Source of the DNA: Enterococcus larvae
Lineage (GTDB): Bacteria > Bacillota > Bacilli > Lactobacillales > Enterococcaceae
DNA length: 64,000 nucleotides
Assembly (NCBI RefSeq): GCF_017830045.1
Contig: NZ_JAEDXU010000015.1
Location: forward strand, 25,227 to 89,226
Direction: 5' to 3'
The notes below the pieces were generated by a model. The model saw only the letters and a list, made by a program, of their open reading frames with translations, was not told the DNA's origin and searched no databases. Position numbers and translations under genes: made by a program. Shown here in pieces: positions 19,181 to 27,786 of the stretch. The first letter of the stretch is position 1, and the number at the start of each line of letters is the position of its first letter.

Positions 19181-19705
19181 TTAAATCTTTAATGTGTTTT
19201 CATAAGGGACTACGTAACACACCCGATCCCTTATTTCAATGATCAACACCATTGCTCCTCGTTCAACCCCCGTTTCCTGAGAAGTATAGAAAGCTGCGGG
19301 TCTGCTTAAAGAACCTGTCACACTTTTGAATTGAATCTCCCCCATACCATTAACTGGAATTGGTGTGATGACTGTTGCTGTGCTTCCTTCCATATCTTTT
19401 TCAGAGATAGACATTGTAGCCTCTGCATTTCTCATCGGCGCAAATAAATAGAAATTTAGTAAAAAAACAGCTACTGTCGAAACAGCTCCGCTCACCAGAA
19501 AAATCAGTATATGACTCCAATCAGTCAAGTATTCCCCAAAATAGCCCAATAAAGAAGTAAAGGCCAACCATGGAATAATCAGCATCGGATCAACAGGTCC
19601 ATCAAAATCAAAAATGTCCCCAATCAACAGCAAAATAACCGCCAATACTGCGCAGATGATCAAAACATATAAATAAATCGTCTGAATCGGTATCCCTTGT
19701 ATCAC
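19181..19705 (-). CDS. NfeD-family membrane protein (YuaF-like)
   Basis: 174 residues: three or four membrane helices in the first 100 residues, then a soluble beta-barrel (OB-fold) domain of about 70 residues (MEGSTATVITPIPVNGMGEIQFKSV onwards), the layout of short NfeD proteins that partner flotillins. The C-terminal VCYVVPYE segment ends the barrel. It lies upstream of floT on the same strand, separated by the 104-bp repeats. Role in microdomain assembly is inferred from the pairing. Confidence 0.85.
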   Translation of the reverse strand: MIQGIPIQTIYLYVLIICAVLAVILLLIGDIFDFDGPVDPMLIIPWLAFTSLLGYFGEYLTDWSHILIFLVSGAVSTVAVFLLNFYLFAPMRNAEATMSISEKDMEGSTATVITPIPVNGMGEIQFKSVTGSLSRPAAFYTSQETGVERGAMVLIIEIRDRVCYVVPYENTLKI

Positions 19706-20158
19706 TTTCTCACTCCCTTTCCTACCTAGTACTTCTTATATTCTATCAATAATTAAACAAAAATAACAGGATATATCAAAAAATCATCACTCAACATACG
19801 CGAAATTCCTTTTATATTAAAAAAATTCGATGGATTCTTCCAAAAATAAAAACATTCAATAACAGAAAACGCTTTCCATCCAGTGGAATTCTTCATATTA
19901 TATAGACAGAAATAAATAGCGGAGGAAAATAAAACTTCTTTTTTACTTTACAAAACCCACGTCTTAATAAATTCTTAACATTTAACATCGCTTGAGTTAT
20001 TGTGCAATTGACTTGTATTTTGTTCTCCTCTTCTCTTCTGAAAAATCAATTTTATGTCCAATGACCTCTTATAGAGAAATCCTCTAAAAAACTTTCAGTT
20101 TGCCTACTTTTTTCGTATAATAAGAAAATGAGTGTAATTGAATAAAGGAGATTTTTTA
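19706..20158. other. Divergent intergenic region with possible cre site
   Basis: 453 AT-rich bases between the divergent NfeD and nuclease genes. AGAAAACGCTTTCC (19864-19877) resembles a CcpA cre site. TATAAT at 20116-20121 is the likely -10 of the nuclease gene; its -35 is weak. No open frame looks coding. Confidence 0.45.
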
Positions 20159-20845
20159 ATGGCAGGTAAAAAGAAAAAGGATACAAAAACGCAACATCCA
20201 ATGATGATCATCGCCGGAATTCTAGTCGTTCTTGTCTTGGGCGTACTGGGAATACAGGTTCCTTCTGAACTTCAGGATTTCCTAGGTTTGGATACAACAC
20301 CGGTAGAGCAAAGTCTGCCGTCATCAAACTCGAATCAAAATAATGCTTCTGAAAACCCGGGACCCGAAGAGCTAGGCCAGGCTTCGTTTTCTGACAGCGA
20401 GATGAAGAACAGCTCAAAGGGCTGGATCACTTACCATAAACTTGATTCTCTCGGACGGGCAACAGGTGCAGATGCCTTGCTGACGCCTGATATGGTCAAT
20501 ACTGGAACCTCAGCGAATCAGAGTATTCGTCCTCCGGGGTTTATTTCCGGGAAAGAGCCCTACGATCATTCCAGAGGACATCTGATCGGGCGACAGCTTG
20601 GAGGTACGGGAGATGACAGTCGAAATCTTACGACACTCTATCAGACACCCGTCAACGCCCCTTATATGACCAAGTACGAGAACCAGATAAGAAAAGCGAT
20701 GGATAACGGCGAAACGATTCGTTATCGTGTGACCCCAATCTATGAGGGCTCAGACCTCCTTTGTCAATCCATCGAAATGGAAGCAAAGGGTCTAAGTAAG
20801 AACAGTGACATTGATTTTTATGTCAGAATTATAAATGAAAAGTAG
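20159..20845 (+). CDS. Secreted or membrane-anchored DNA/RNA non-specific endonuclease
   Basis: ATG 20159 follows AAAGGAG; seven upstream in-frame codons are not supported. Residues 14-32 are a membrane anchor or uncleaved signal, then a Ser/Asn/Pro-rich linker (50-85), then an EndA-like nuclease domain. The active-site motif HSRGHLIGRQLGG has SRGH at 138-141 (the DRGH motif of the family with Ser in place of Asp), followed by RNLTTLYQTPVN at 155-166 with the metal-binding Asn. Relatives degrade extracellular DNA or act in DNA uptake. The next gene begins 9 bases later. Confidence 0.9.
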   Translation: MAGKKKKDTKTQHPMMIIAGILVVLVLGVLGIQVPSELQDFLGLDTTPVEQSLPSSNSNQNNASENPGPEELGQASFSDSEMKNSSKGWITYHKLDSLGRATGADALLTPDMVNTGTSANQSIRPPGFISGKEPYDHSRGHLIGRQLGGTGDDSRNLTTLYQTPVNAPYMTKYENQIRKAMDNGETIRYRVTPIYEGSDLLCQSIEMEAKGLSKNSDIDFYVRIINEK

Positions 20846-20854
20846 GTGAATGGT

Positions 20855-21259
20855 ATGAACTTTCGTGAAATACAAGAGAAATCTGACGTTCAAGATCCAC
20901 ATTCATTTTTACAACTGATGATTACTGAACAACAAGATGAAGATGATCCCTTTTTTATTTTTCAGACAGATATTGAACAAAGGTTTGAGGAAAACGTGCG
21001 ATTTCTCGCCTCTGAAGATACCTTATCAGAAGCAGATATCCACTATTGGCAGGAAACAGATTTCCTGGTTGTCTGCCAAACGATCGATGGCGATTTTATC
21101 GGGGGAAACAATGATGAAACCTTTGTTATTCCCAGCTCTTTGTATAAGCAGGATATTGAGATTTTCCCGTTGTTCTTAAGTGAGTTTTTTGCCTCCTATG
21201 AAGAAGGCAAAATCGACTCATCGATTTTACCAGCTGTATCTGGCTCTGAAACTGAATAA
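20855..21259 (+). CDS. Acidic protein co-transcribed with the nuclease, possibly SUKH-like
   Basis: 134 residues, strongly acidic, no signal or membrane segment. The start ATG 20855 has AGTAGGTG in front and is 9 bases after the nuclease stop. The segment DFLVVCQTIDGDFIGGNNDETFVIP followed by a terminal helix LFLSEFFASYEEG is reminiscent of SMI1/KNR4 (SUKH) proteins, many of which are immunity proteins for nucleases. This is my reading of a weak pattern, not a firm domain call. Acidity and coupling to a nuclease would suit an inhibitor. Confidence 0.6.
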   Translation: MNFREIQEKSDVQDPHSFLQLMITEQQDEDDPFFIFQTDIEQRFEENVRFLASEDTLSEADIHYWQETDFLVVCQTIDGDFIGGNNDETFVIPSSLYKQDIEIFPLFLSEFFASYEEGKIDSSILPAVSGSETE

Positions 21260-21302
21260 AAAAGAGATCCGCGACTCTTGCAAGTCGCGGATCTCTTTTT
21301 TA
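21258..21302. terminator. Bidirectional terminator
   Basis: AAAAAAGAGATCCGCGACT pairs perfectly with AGTCGCGGATCTCTTTTTT; it serves the nuclease pair and nagA. Confidence 0.93.
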
Positions 21303-21307
21303 TTCAA

Positions 21308-22456
21308 TTATGAACGGTAGCGTTCTACACCATCCAGATAAGTTGCTTCCAACTCCATTGATGGATTCAGCACAATGAAATCTGCTTCACGACCACTAGC
21401 GATCATTCCACATTTATCATCGATTTTACAGCTAACTGCGGGTACAAGGCTTGCCATCATCACTGCCTGCTCTGGCGTAGCAATTTCCCAGTCTACAACA
21501 TTTTTGATTGCTTCTTTTAATTTTAAGATACTCCCAGCAAGATTTCCAGATTCCATACGAGCTGTTCCGTCTTTTACAACAACTGGGAATTCTCCAAGGT
21601 TATAGTCTCCATCAGGCATACCACCAGCCATCATACAGTCTGTAATCAGAGCAACATGGTCATGCCCTGTTTTCTCCATCAAGATATCTGCTGCATTAGG
21701 ATGCACATGATGACCATCACAAATCAACTCAGAAAAGACATGCTTCAGAGACATCAATGCACCAACCATACCAGGTTCACGGTGGTTCAGTCCACGCATA
21801 CCATTATAGGCATGAACAAACACACTTGCACCAGCCTCAACAGCTTCTGTAGCCTGTTCCAGTGTCGCATCACTATGTCCAAGAGACACAACGACACCTT
21901 CATCTGTTATCGTTTTAACAAATTCCTTCACGCCTTTACGTTCAGGAGCTAATGCGATTTTCTTGATCAAACCGCCGGAAGCCTCTTGCCATTCATGGAA
22001 AGTAGTTAAATCAGGATCACCAAAATAGCTAGGATTTTGCGCCCCTTTATGTTCTTCAGTGAAGAAAGGACCTTCGAAATAAATCCCTTGAATTTTCGCA
22101 CCCTCTACATCCTGATAGACCTTGCCGATCGTCTCAGCTACATCCTTCAGACGTTCTTTAGTGGATGTAAGAGTTGTCGGTAAAAATGAAGTCACACCAC
22201 ATGAAAGCAGTCCTTCTGACATTACTTTCAGCCCGTCTGCATCATTATCCATGACATCATGATTCATGAAACCATGAATATGAGTATCTACTAAGCCAGG
22301 TGCGATCCATTTGCCTTCTTCTCTAATTACTTTTGCTTCTTTGTCGGGAAGCTCTTTATAAAAATCGCCAAATAGCCCATCAGTGATTTCCAGATACCCA
22401 GGACCCTTCACGTCACTTTTTAAAAAGAATTTTTCTGCAAAGATAAATGTTTTCAT
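21308..22456 (-). CDS. nagA: N-acetylglucosamine-6-phosphate deacetylase NagA
   Basis: Amidohydrolase that removes acetate from GlcNAc-6-phosphate in amino-sugar use and cell-wall recycling. The start MKTFIFAEKF follows AGAAGG; the upstream MN codons and the longer frame are unlikely. Metal site residues include His59 and His61 (DTHIHGF), with the family HVFHAYNGM-like segment (VFVHAYNGMRGLNHREPG) and the catalytic aspartate in ALITDCMMAGG. 382 residues is normal length. No nagB neighbour in the window. Confidence 0.95.
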   Translation of the reverse strand: MKTFIFAEKFFLKSDVKGPGYLEITDGLFGDFYKELPDKEAKVIREEGKWIAPGLVDTHIHGFMNHDVMDNDADGLKVMSEGLLSCGVTSFLPTTLTSTKERLKDVAETIGKVYQDVEGAKIQGIYFEGPFFTEEHKGAQNPSYFGDPDLTTFHEWQEASGGLIKKIALAPERKGVKEFVKTITDEGVVVSLGHSDATLEQATEAVEAGASVFVHAYNGMRGLNHREPGMVGALMSLKHVFSELICDGHHVHPNAADILMEKTGHDHVALITDCMMAGGMPDGDYNLGEFPVVVKDGTARMESGNLAGSILKLKEAIKNVVDWEIATPEQAVMMASLVPAVSCKIDDKCGMIASGREADFIVLNPSMELEATYLDGVERYRS

Positions 22457-22538
22457 ATTCATCCTTCTTTCTAAAGTTTTCTCACTGTTTAAGTTACTCT
22501 TAATAGCCGCAGAAGTCAAGAATGGTGTAGACCTTTTA

Positions 22539-23366
22539 TTATAATTTCAGATGTGCAATCTGCCCCACATGGCCTGCCATTTGACTGTAAACCTTTGCAT
22601 TCGGATAATCATCCACTAGGCTATACAGCTCGCTCTTTAAATCAAACAACTCTTCAAGATAATAATAGCTGTTCTTTTTACGTGCCCAAGAGATCCCCTG
22701 GTCAATGTAAATCAAAGCTTCCTGCACCCGTTTTTCCTGAAGCAGAAAATACGCATAGTTAAAAAATATTTTAGTCAACTCTGCATTTATCCGCTCATTT
22801 GGGAGTTCATGAAAATAATGAATACTCAATTTCAAATATTTTTCTCCCTCATCGCGTTTGCCCATCAATCCATAGGTAATGCCGATACAACTAATGATTT
22901 GTATTTCAAAATCTGATAAATTCGTCTTATTCGTCTGATACGTATAAGAAAGCCCTTTTCGTAAGTTGAAAATTGCTTTTTCATAATTATTGTACAGATA
23001 GAATTCACAACTGCCCAGATAATAATAATAGCGCTGCCAGTCTGAATCCAAATAAATACGATCCTCTAATTTTATCGCTTTTATAAAGGAAAGAATTTTT
23101 TCATACTCCTTATGACGAAAATAATTAGCGATCTTTTCAAATGTCTGCATCAGCATCTGAACCTCTTCAGAACGAAAATGCATGATCTGATCCATCGTTA
23201 CACCCAGACGCTGACAAATCTGCTGCATCACAACAACATTCGGAAGCTCTTCATTGTTCTCGATCCGACTAAGGACACTTTGCGAACAAATATCTTCCGA
23301 CAGCATTTTTTGCGTCAATTTCCTTTTCTTTCTTATCTCTTTGATAACACTCCCAAAAGAATTCAT
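22539..23366 (-). CDS. Rgg/PlcR-type transcriptional regulator (HTH plus helical repeats)
   Basis: Start MNSFGSVIKEIRKKRKLTQ follows AAGGGAG. Residues 5-60 are an XRE helix-turn-helix (KLTQKMLSEDICSQSVLSRIENN), followed by about 200 residues of TPR-like helical repeats, the layout of Rgg/GadR/MutR and PlcR regulators that bind small peptides. A perfect palindrome (23438-23451) lies 72 bases upstream. No convincing signalling-peptide ORF was found next to it. Targets unknown; the DUF2187 gene opposite and nagA downstream are candidates only by position. Confidence 0.8.
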   Translation of the reverse strand: MNSFGSVIKEIRKKRKLTQKMLSEDICSQSVLSRIENNEELPNVVVMQQICQRLGVTMDQIMHFRSEEVQMLMQTFEKIANYFRHKEYEKILSFIKAIKLEDRIYLDSDWQRYYYYLGSCEFYLYNNYEKAIFNLRKGLSYTYQTNKTNLSDFEIQIISCIGITYGLMGKRDEGEKYLKLSIHYFHELPNERINAELTKIFFNYAYFLLQEKRVQEALIYIDQGISWARKKNSYYYLEELFDLKSELYSLVDDYPNAKVYSQMAGHVGQIAHLKL

Positions 23367-23437
23367 GATTTCTCCCTTGTACCTGTTATTAATGAAAAAA
23401 ATATATAAACCATTAAATATATTATAAATAGCAAAAT

Positions 23438-23451
23438 ATGCGAATTCGCAT
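23438..23451. promoter_or_regulatory. Perfect palindrome between regulator and DUF2187 gene
   Basis: ATGCGAATTCGCAT, a perfect 14-bp dyad in otherwise AT-rich DNA, placed between two divergent genes. A likely operator, possibly for the Rgg/PlcR-type regulator itself. Confidence 0.5.
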
Positions 23452-23556
23452 TTTGAATTCATTGTACTTTATTGCATAATAAACTGCAAGAATATACTTC
23501 ACCCACTTCACCCACTGTCGACATCACTTTATTTTTAAAAATAAGGAGTGTTATAC

Positions 23557-23736
23557 ATGACACAAGAAAAGAAAGTAAGTTTTAATTGGGAAAAAAGTAA
23601 TCATGTTGGCTACATTGAAAAAGAGTATGAAAATTCTTATCTGGTTGTAGTTGATGATCCAAGCTCTGATATGAAAGAGAAATACACCAATCGAATGATC
23701 ATAAGCAAAAAAGAGTGCACGTTACTCAACACTTAG
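23557..23736 (+). CDS. DUF2187-like small protein
   Basis: 59 residues starting MTQEKKVSFNWEKSNHVGYIEKEYENSYLVVVDDP after AAGGAGTG. The pattern of a short beta barrel with G-x-I-E-K-x-Y-E-N-S matches the DUF2187 (YkvS-like) family of Firmicutes. Cytosolic; function unknown. It has its own terminator. Confidence 0.75.
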   Translation: MTQEKKVSFNWEKSNHVGYIEKEYENSYLVVVDDPSSDMKEKYTNRMIISKKECTLLNT

Positions 23737-23770
23737 CAGCAAGCATTGGTTGAGTAAATACAGAATTAGG

Positions 23771-23812
23771 CAAGCTCCTTCAGAAACCGTCATCTGAAGA
23801 GCTTGTTTTTTT
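23771..23812 (+). terminator. Terminator of the DUF2187 gene
   Basis: AAGCTCCTTCAG pairs with CTGAAGAGCTT and is followed by GTTTTTTT. Confidence 0.85.
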
Positions 23813-23937
23813 ATCTTCCCTCACTCTCATTTTCGGGCCATTTACATAATCTTTTATTCTTGTACTTCATAAGAAATATTTATCGAATATAAATTGAATA
23901 AAAAACAGGAAGTTGCCCATATCCGTATGCTTCGCTT

Positions 23938-24018
23938 AGAAAAAAGGAGCTGTGACAGCAATCTGCCTCAGCTCCTTAAAACTGAAACAGCATGTGGCAG
24001 AAGCAACTTCTGCCACAA
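23938..24018 (-). terminator. Two hairpins ending the aminotransferase transcript
   Basis: TGTGGCAGAAG / CTTCTGCCACA (23993-24017) is followed on the minus strand by AAGGAGCT / AGCTCCTTTTTT (23938-23977); only the second has a T tract. Confidence 0.75.
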
Positions 24019-24031
24019 TCTTCGGCCAATT

Positions 24032-25249
24032 CTATTTCTGTTTATAAGTACTTAAAAACTCTTCCATCTTCTCAGCAGTAACTTTCAAATCTTCCAATTT
24101 TGGCAAATAAACGATTCGGAAATGATCCGGCTGATTCCAGTTAAAACCGCCACCGTGAACAAGCAGGATATGATGCTCATGAAGAAAGTCTAAAACAAAT
24201 TTTTCATCATCATAAATATTGAAACGAGCAATATCTATTTTCGGAAAAATATAGAATGCTGCCTTCGGTTTCACGACAGACAATCCAGGGATAGCACTGA
24301 TTGCATTATAGATATACTCCCTTTGTTCATAAATCCGACCACCCGGCAATAGAAGTTCATCTACGCTTTGATAACCGCCTAAAGCGGTTTGAATGATTTG
24401 CTGTGATAGAACATTTGAGCATAATCTCATGGAAGAAAGCATATTCAAGCCTTCGATATAGCCCTGCACGCGAGATTTATCGCCACTAAGAACCATCCAG
24501 CCGCACCGGAATCCTGCTACTCGATGAGACTTAGACAAACCATTTAGAGTCACAACAAATAAATCAGGTGCTAATGTTGCAATCGGAATATGTGTCAGTC
24601 CATCCATCACCAGTCGATCATAGATTTCATCAGAGTAAATGATCAAATCATTCTCTCTTGCCACCTTAACGATTTCTTCCAATAGCTCTTTAGGATAGAG
24701 TGCACCTGTTGGATTATTCGGGTTGATAATAACGATAGCTTTTGTATTCGCTGTAACCTTTGATTTGATATCATCAATATCCGGATACCACTCGGCCTGT
24801 TCATCACAAACATAATGGACAGGTTTCCCGCCGGCAAGTGACACAGAGGCTGTCCACAAAGGATAGTCAGGCATTGGCACCAGCACTTCATCACCGGTAT
24901 CCAATAACCCCTGCATACACATGGTAATCAGTTCACTAACTCCATTTCCTGTATAGATGTCATTGATCGTCACATTTGGAAACTGCTTTAGCTGGCAGTA
25001 TTGCTCAATCGCTTTTCTTGCAGAAAAAATTCCTTTAGAATCAGAATAGCCTTCTGAATTGCGCACATTCGTAATCATATCTCGTACGACCTCATTCGGC
25101 GCATCAAAGCCGAAGGGGGCGGGATTTCCAGTATTTAGCTTCAAGATATTGATGCCTTCTTCCTGCATCCTGTCCGCTTCTTCTAAAACAGGTCCACGAA
25201 CATCATAGCTTACATTATCAAGTTTTTTTGATTTTTCAAAATTTCTCAT
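24032..25249 (-). CDS. Class I aminotransferase, alanine transaminase type (AlaA/AlaT-like)
   Basis: PLP-dependent aminotransferase of fold type I. The 405-residue protein has NPNNPTGALY (177-186), YSDEIYDRL (205-213) and the PLP lysine Lys240 in GLSKSHRVAGFRCGW. The N-terminal KLDNVSYDVRGPVLEEA is the signature of the AlaA/YfbQ subgroup, which interconverts alanine and pyruvate. It has its own terminator and no partner gene. Confidence 0.88.
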   Translation of the reverse strand: MRNFEKSKKLDNVSYDVRGPVLEEADRMQEEGINILKLNTGNPAPFGFDAPNEVVRDMITNVRNSEGYSDSKGIFSARKAIEQYCQLKQFPNVTINDIYTGNGVSELITMCMQGLLDTGDEVLVPMPDYPLWTASVSLAGGKPVHYVCDEQAEWYPDIDDIKSKVTANTKAIVIINPNNPTGALYPKELLEEIVKVARENDLIIYSDEIYDRLVMDGLTHIPIATLAPDLFVVTLNGLSKSHRVAGFRCGWMVLSGDKSRVQGYIEGLNMLSSMRLCSNVLSQQIIQTALGGYQSVDELLLPGGRIYEQREYIYNAISAIPGLSVVKPKAAFYIFPKIDIARFNIYDDEKFVLDFLHEHHILLVHGGGFNWNQPDHFRIVYLPKLEDLKVTAEKMEEFLSTYKQK

Positions 25250-25438
25250 ACGGAATCCCTCATTTTATAAAATTTATACTGTTTAAGTTACGCCAGTATA
25301 GAAAAAATTGCAACGATAATTTTCAGAATTTACAAAATTTTTTATTAGAGTCTTACATAATGTCGTTGATGGCTTTAGTGATTGTCCTTCCTTATCAGGA
25401 GCTTAGATCAGCTATGGCTCTTTTCCAATACGCTTTTG

Positions 25439-25732
25439 CTATCTTAGCAGCCCTTCTTCAACCTTACTGACTTTCTTAAAAAAAGGCTCTCCACGGATAC
25501 AAAAGCCCAACAGGAATAATTGCCCGCAATGGCTGCATTTGAAATAATGAACAACGGTGTATTGCGTTTCCTCTTGAAGTATTCTCTCAGAGGATTCAAA
25601 AGAACAGTTACCATTCACATAAATCAACTTTCCAGTTGTCATAGCCTCCTTACAATAGTCGAAAATATTTATTTCAGGTGCTTCCTTTCCCCCCTTAAAT
25701 AAAGGCAGTTCAGTACAAGAACGGCAGTTCAT
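25439..25732 (-). CDS. Small cysteine-rich hypothetical protein (97 aa)
   Basis: Start chosen at MNCRSCTELPLF; two upstream in-frame ATG codons are possible. Cysteine pairs CRSC near the N-terminus and CSHCGQLF near residue 68 suggest a zinc site. No membrane segment. I do not recognise the family, and coding status rests on the open frame, the cysteine spacing and a weak GGTGG binding site. Confidence 0.5.
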   Translation of the reverse strand: MNCRSCTELPLFKGGKEAPEINIFDYCKEAMTTGKLIYVNGNCSFESSERILQEETQYTVVHYFKCSHCGQLFLLGFCIRGEPFFKKVSKVEEGLLR

Positions 25733-25921
25733 TTTCCACCACATTCGCAGTCCCCATTTCTTTATTGATGTCACTATCCATGCATCAGCAAGCTTCCTAC
25801 TTAAAAATTCACTACTTTTTACACAACGCTTATGCTTTAATTAGTATAAGCATATAATTCAGTCGGATGGCTTTGATTGAATTGCATCAGCTAAATTCTA
25901 TCACATAAGGGAGGAATAAGA

Positions 25922-26365
25922 ATGGCAAAGTTTGGTTTTGGTAATATTGTACAGGGTGCTTTAGGAAATTATTCTGAAAAAACACCGAAAGAATTGACGA
26001 ATGAGTATCGGGGATATTTATTCGAAGACGAAGAGATTCTTATAGGGTATCAATTAGTTCGTGATGCACTGATATTCACAAATTATAGAATTTTATTTAT
26101 TGATAAACAGGGTGCGACCGGAAAGAAGACGTCTTTCAAATCAATCCATATGGACGCTATTATTGATGTTGAAATGGAGACGGCCGGCTTCGGTATCGAT
26201 GATAGTGAAATCGTGATCACCTATTTAACGAATGCTAATCAGCGATCAAACAATGAAACCCACGCCCGCAACAAATTTGAGTTTCCTAAAAAAACGGATA
26301 TTCTTCCCCTTTATCAGCATTTGGGAAATATCAGTATGAAGAATAGAGAGCGAATCAATCGCTGA
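25922..26365 (+). CDS. PH-domain protein (bacterial PH_1 type)
   Basis: 147 residues starting MAKFGFGNIVQGALGNYSEKTPKELTNEYRGYLFEDEEI after AGGGAGGA. The beta-rich stretch VRDALIFTNYRILFIDKQG followed by KSIHMDAIIDVEMETAG and a C-terminal helix is the pattern of the bacterial pleckstrin-homology family (PF08000). No signal peptide. Function unknown; monocistronic with terminator. Confidence 0.82.
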   Translation: MAKFGFGNIVQGALGNYSEKTPKELTNEYRGYLFEDEEILIGYQLVRDALIFTNYRILFIDKQGATGKKTSFKSIHMDAIIDVEMETAGFGIDDSEIVITYLTNANQRSNNETHARNKFEFPKKTDILPLYQHLGNISMKNRERINR

Positions 26366-26385
26366 TTTCTGATCCGACTGAATAG

Positions 26386-26423
26386 AAAAAGCCGATTTTC
26401 TCAACAGAAAACCGGCTTTTTTA
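26386..26423 (+). terminator. Terminator of the PH-domain gene
   Basis: AAAAAGCCGATTTTCT / AGAAAACCGGCTTTTTT. Confidence 0.85.
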
Positions 26424-26477
26424 GACTGATATGAGTAAATAAAAAAAACAGAACAACAAGGTTCTGTTTCATCAGAT

Positions 26478-26560
26478 GCGGTCAAGAAGACTCGAACTTC
26501 CACGGTATTTCTACCACTAGCGCCTGAAGCTAGCGCGTCTGCCAATTCCGCCATGACCGC
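26478..26560 (-). tRNA. tRNA-Leu (anticodon CAG)
   Basis: Acceptor GCGGTCA pairs with TGACCGC; anticodon stem CTAGC / GCTAG around TTCAGGC gives CAG. A long variable arm and GGTTCGA-type T arm (AGTTCGAGT) fit tRNA-Leu. CCA is not encoded. Confidence 0.95.
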
Positions 26561-26931
26561 AAAATAACAATTGGCATCGACAACTTGCCGACCTATTTAT
26601 AATAAAGTTTTAGCGGAATTTTGTCAACCCATAACTTGTTCAGCTCTTGTTAAAAAGCAGCCTCATACTAGTAATTTCTTTATTTAGCTGAGAACAAAGA
26701 TGACTTCTCTTAAATAGAATCCTTTATAGTATTTACTAGAAAAAAACAATTGTTTTGAAAACAACTAACTTCTATCTTCAAACTCACTACAATCGTCAGA
26801 ACTGATTACTTTTATTCCTGATAAGGAAAATCGTAGTGCAGCCTATATATATAGTAAAGCATGAATTGTTGCCTTTTCATTAATATGGTAAAATTCACAA
26901 GGAATATTTTCTTAATAAGGAGGTCAGGAAA
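26561..26931. other. Intergenic region with tRNA-Leu(CAG) promoter
   Basis: On the minus strand TTGACA (26622-26627), 17 bp, TATTAT (26599-26604) stands about 40 bases before the tRNA. The remaining 300 bases up to the acetyltransferase gene show nothing I can identify apart from an AT-rich promoter region near 26880. Confidence 0.6.
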
Positions 26932-27468
26932 ATGATGGAATACATGGAAACGCAACGACTGCAGCTCTTCCAATGGTCAGAGGAATATCTTTCCGATTTA
27001 AAGGATTTTTTACAAGATCCAGAAGTGATGTATGCTTATGAACATGGCTTTACAGATGAAGAGGTACAGAATTGGTTGAACTGGAATCTCGAGAATTATC
27101 AGACATATGCCTATGGGTTATGGGGAATCAGGGATAAAGAATTGAACACCGTGGTTGGTGAATGCGGACTGACACAGCAACAGGTAGACGGCATCGATTA
27201 TCTTGAGATCGGCTACCATTTGAAAAAAGAATTCTGGCACATGGGATATGCGATTGAGGCAGCTGAGCTGTGTAAGACGTATGCATTTGAACAGACAAGC
27301 ACACCTGCTGTTGTTTCCATCATAAGAGACACCAATCTGCCTTCTATGAAAGTAGCTATTCGTAATGGTATGCTGCCGGAAAAACGCTTCGTTAAAACCT
27401 ATATGGGTATCGACATGCCTCATTATTTGTTTATGATCGATCGAGAAACCTATGAGCAGAATAAGTAG
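26932..27468 (+). CDS. GNAT-family N-acetyltransferase (RimJ/RimL-like)
   Basis: 178 residues; ATG 26932 follows AAGGAGG. The sequence METQRLQLFQWSEEYLSDLKDFLQDPEVM and later EIGYHLKKEFWHMGYAIEAAELCKTYAF is typical of RimJ/RimL-type acetyltransferases, with the acetyl-CoA loop near HMGYAIEA. TPAVVSIIRDTNLPSMKVAIRNGM completes the fold. The acetyl acceptor cannot be predicted. Confidence 0.88.
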   Translation: MMEYMETQRLQLFQWSEEYLSDLKDFLQDPEVMYAYEHGFTDEEVQNWLNWNLENYQTYAYGLWGIRDKELNTVVGECGLTQQQVDGIDYLEIGYHLKKEFWHMGYAIEAAELCKTYAFEQTSTPAVVSIIRDTNLPSMKVAIRNGMLPEKRFVKTYMGIDMPHYLFMIDRETYEQNK

Positions 27469-27513
27469 AAGGATTTTCTTTGATATTTGAATAGAAAGCA
27501 GAACAAAAAACTC

Positions 27514-27555
27514 AGGTCCCGCTTATCAAACAGCTTTGTTTGATAAGCGGGACCT
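27514..27555 (+). terminator. Terminator of the acetyltransferase gene
   Basis: AGGTCCCGCTTATCAAACA pairs perfectly with TGTTTGATAAGCGGGACCT; symmetrical, so it may also end the downstream minus-strand tRNA transcript. Confidence 0.85.
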
Positions 27556-27568
27556 GATAACTTTTTAT

Positions 27569-27651
27569 GCGGCCAAGAAGACTCGAACTTCCACGGGAGA
27601 TCCTCCCACCAGCCCCTCAAGCTGGCGCGTCTGCCATTCCGCCATGACCGC
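27569..27651 (-). tRNA. tRNA-Leu (anticodon GAG)
   Basis: Acceptor GCGGTCA / TGGCCGC; anticodon stem CCAGC / GCTGG around TTGAGGG gives GAG. Long variable arm. Closely related to the tRNA-Leu(CAG) gene 1 kb away, with which it shares the T arm and acceptor. Confidence 0.95.
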
Positions 27652-27688
27652 TTCATGTGTTTGATGTCAGAAACACAATACTCTTGTA

Positions 27689-27717
27689 ATCTTAAAATAA
27701 CCCGTTAAAATTGTCAA
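27689..27717 (-). promoter_or_regulatory. Promoter of tRNA-Leu(GAG)
   Basis: TTGACA (27712-27717), 17 bp, TAAGAT (27689-27694) on the minus strand, about 40 bases before the tRNA. Confidence 0.6.
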
Positions 27718-27786
27718 TAAAAATTCTTTTTACACATAATATATATGCATGTCCAAATGAAGGCGCTGAGTGATAAAATTAAACAT

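Noticed and set aside
23391..23426. Ten-codon frame MKKIYKPLNIL near the Rgg/PlcR-type regulator as a signalling peptide
   Set aside because: No ribosome binding site, too short and not of the usual signal-peptide form.
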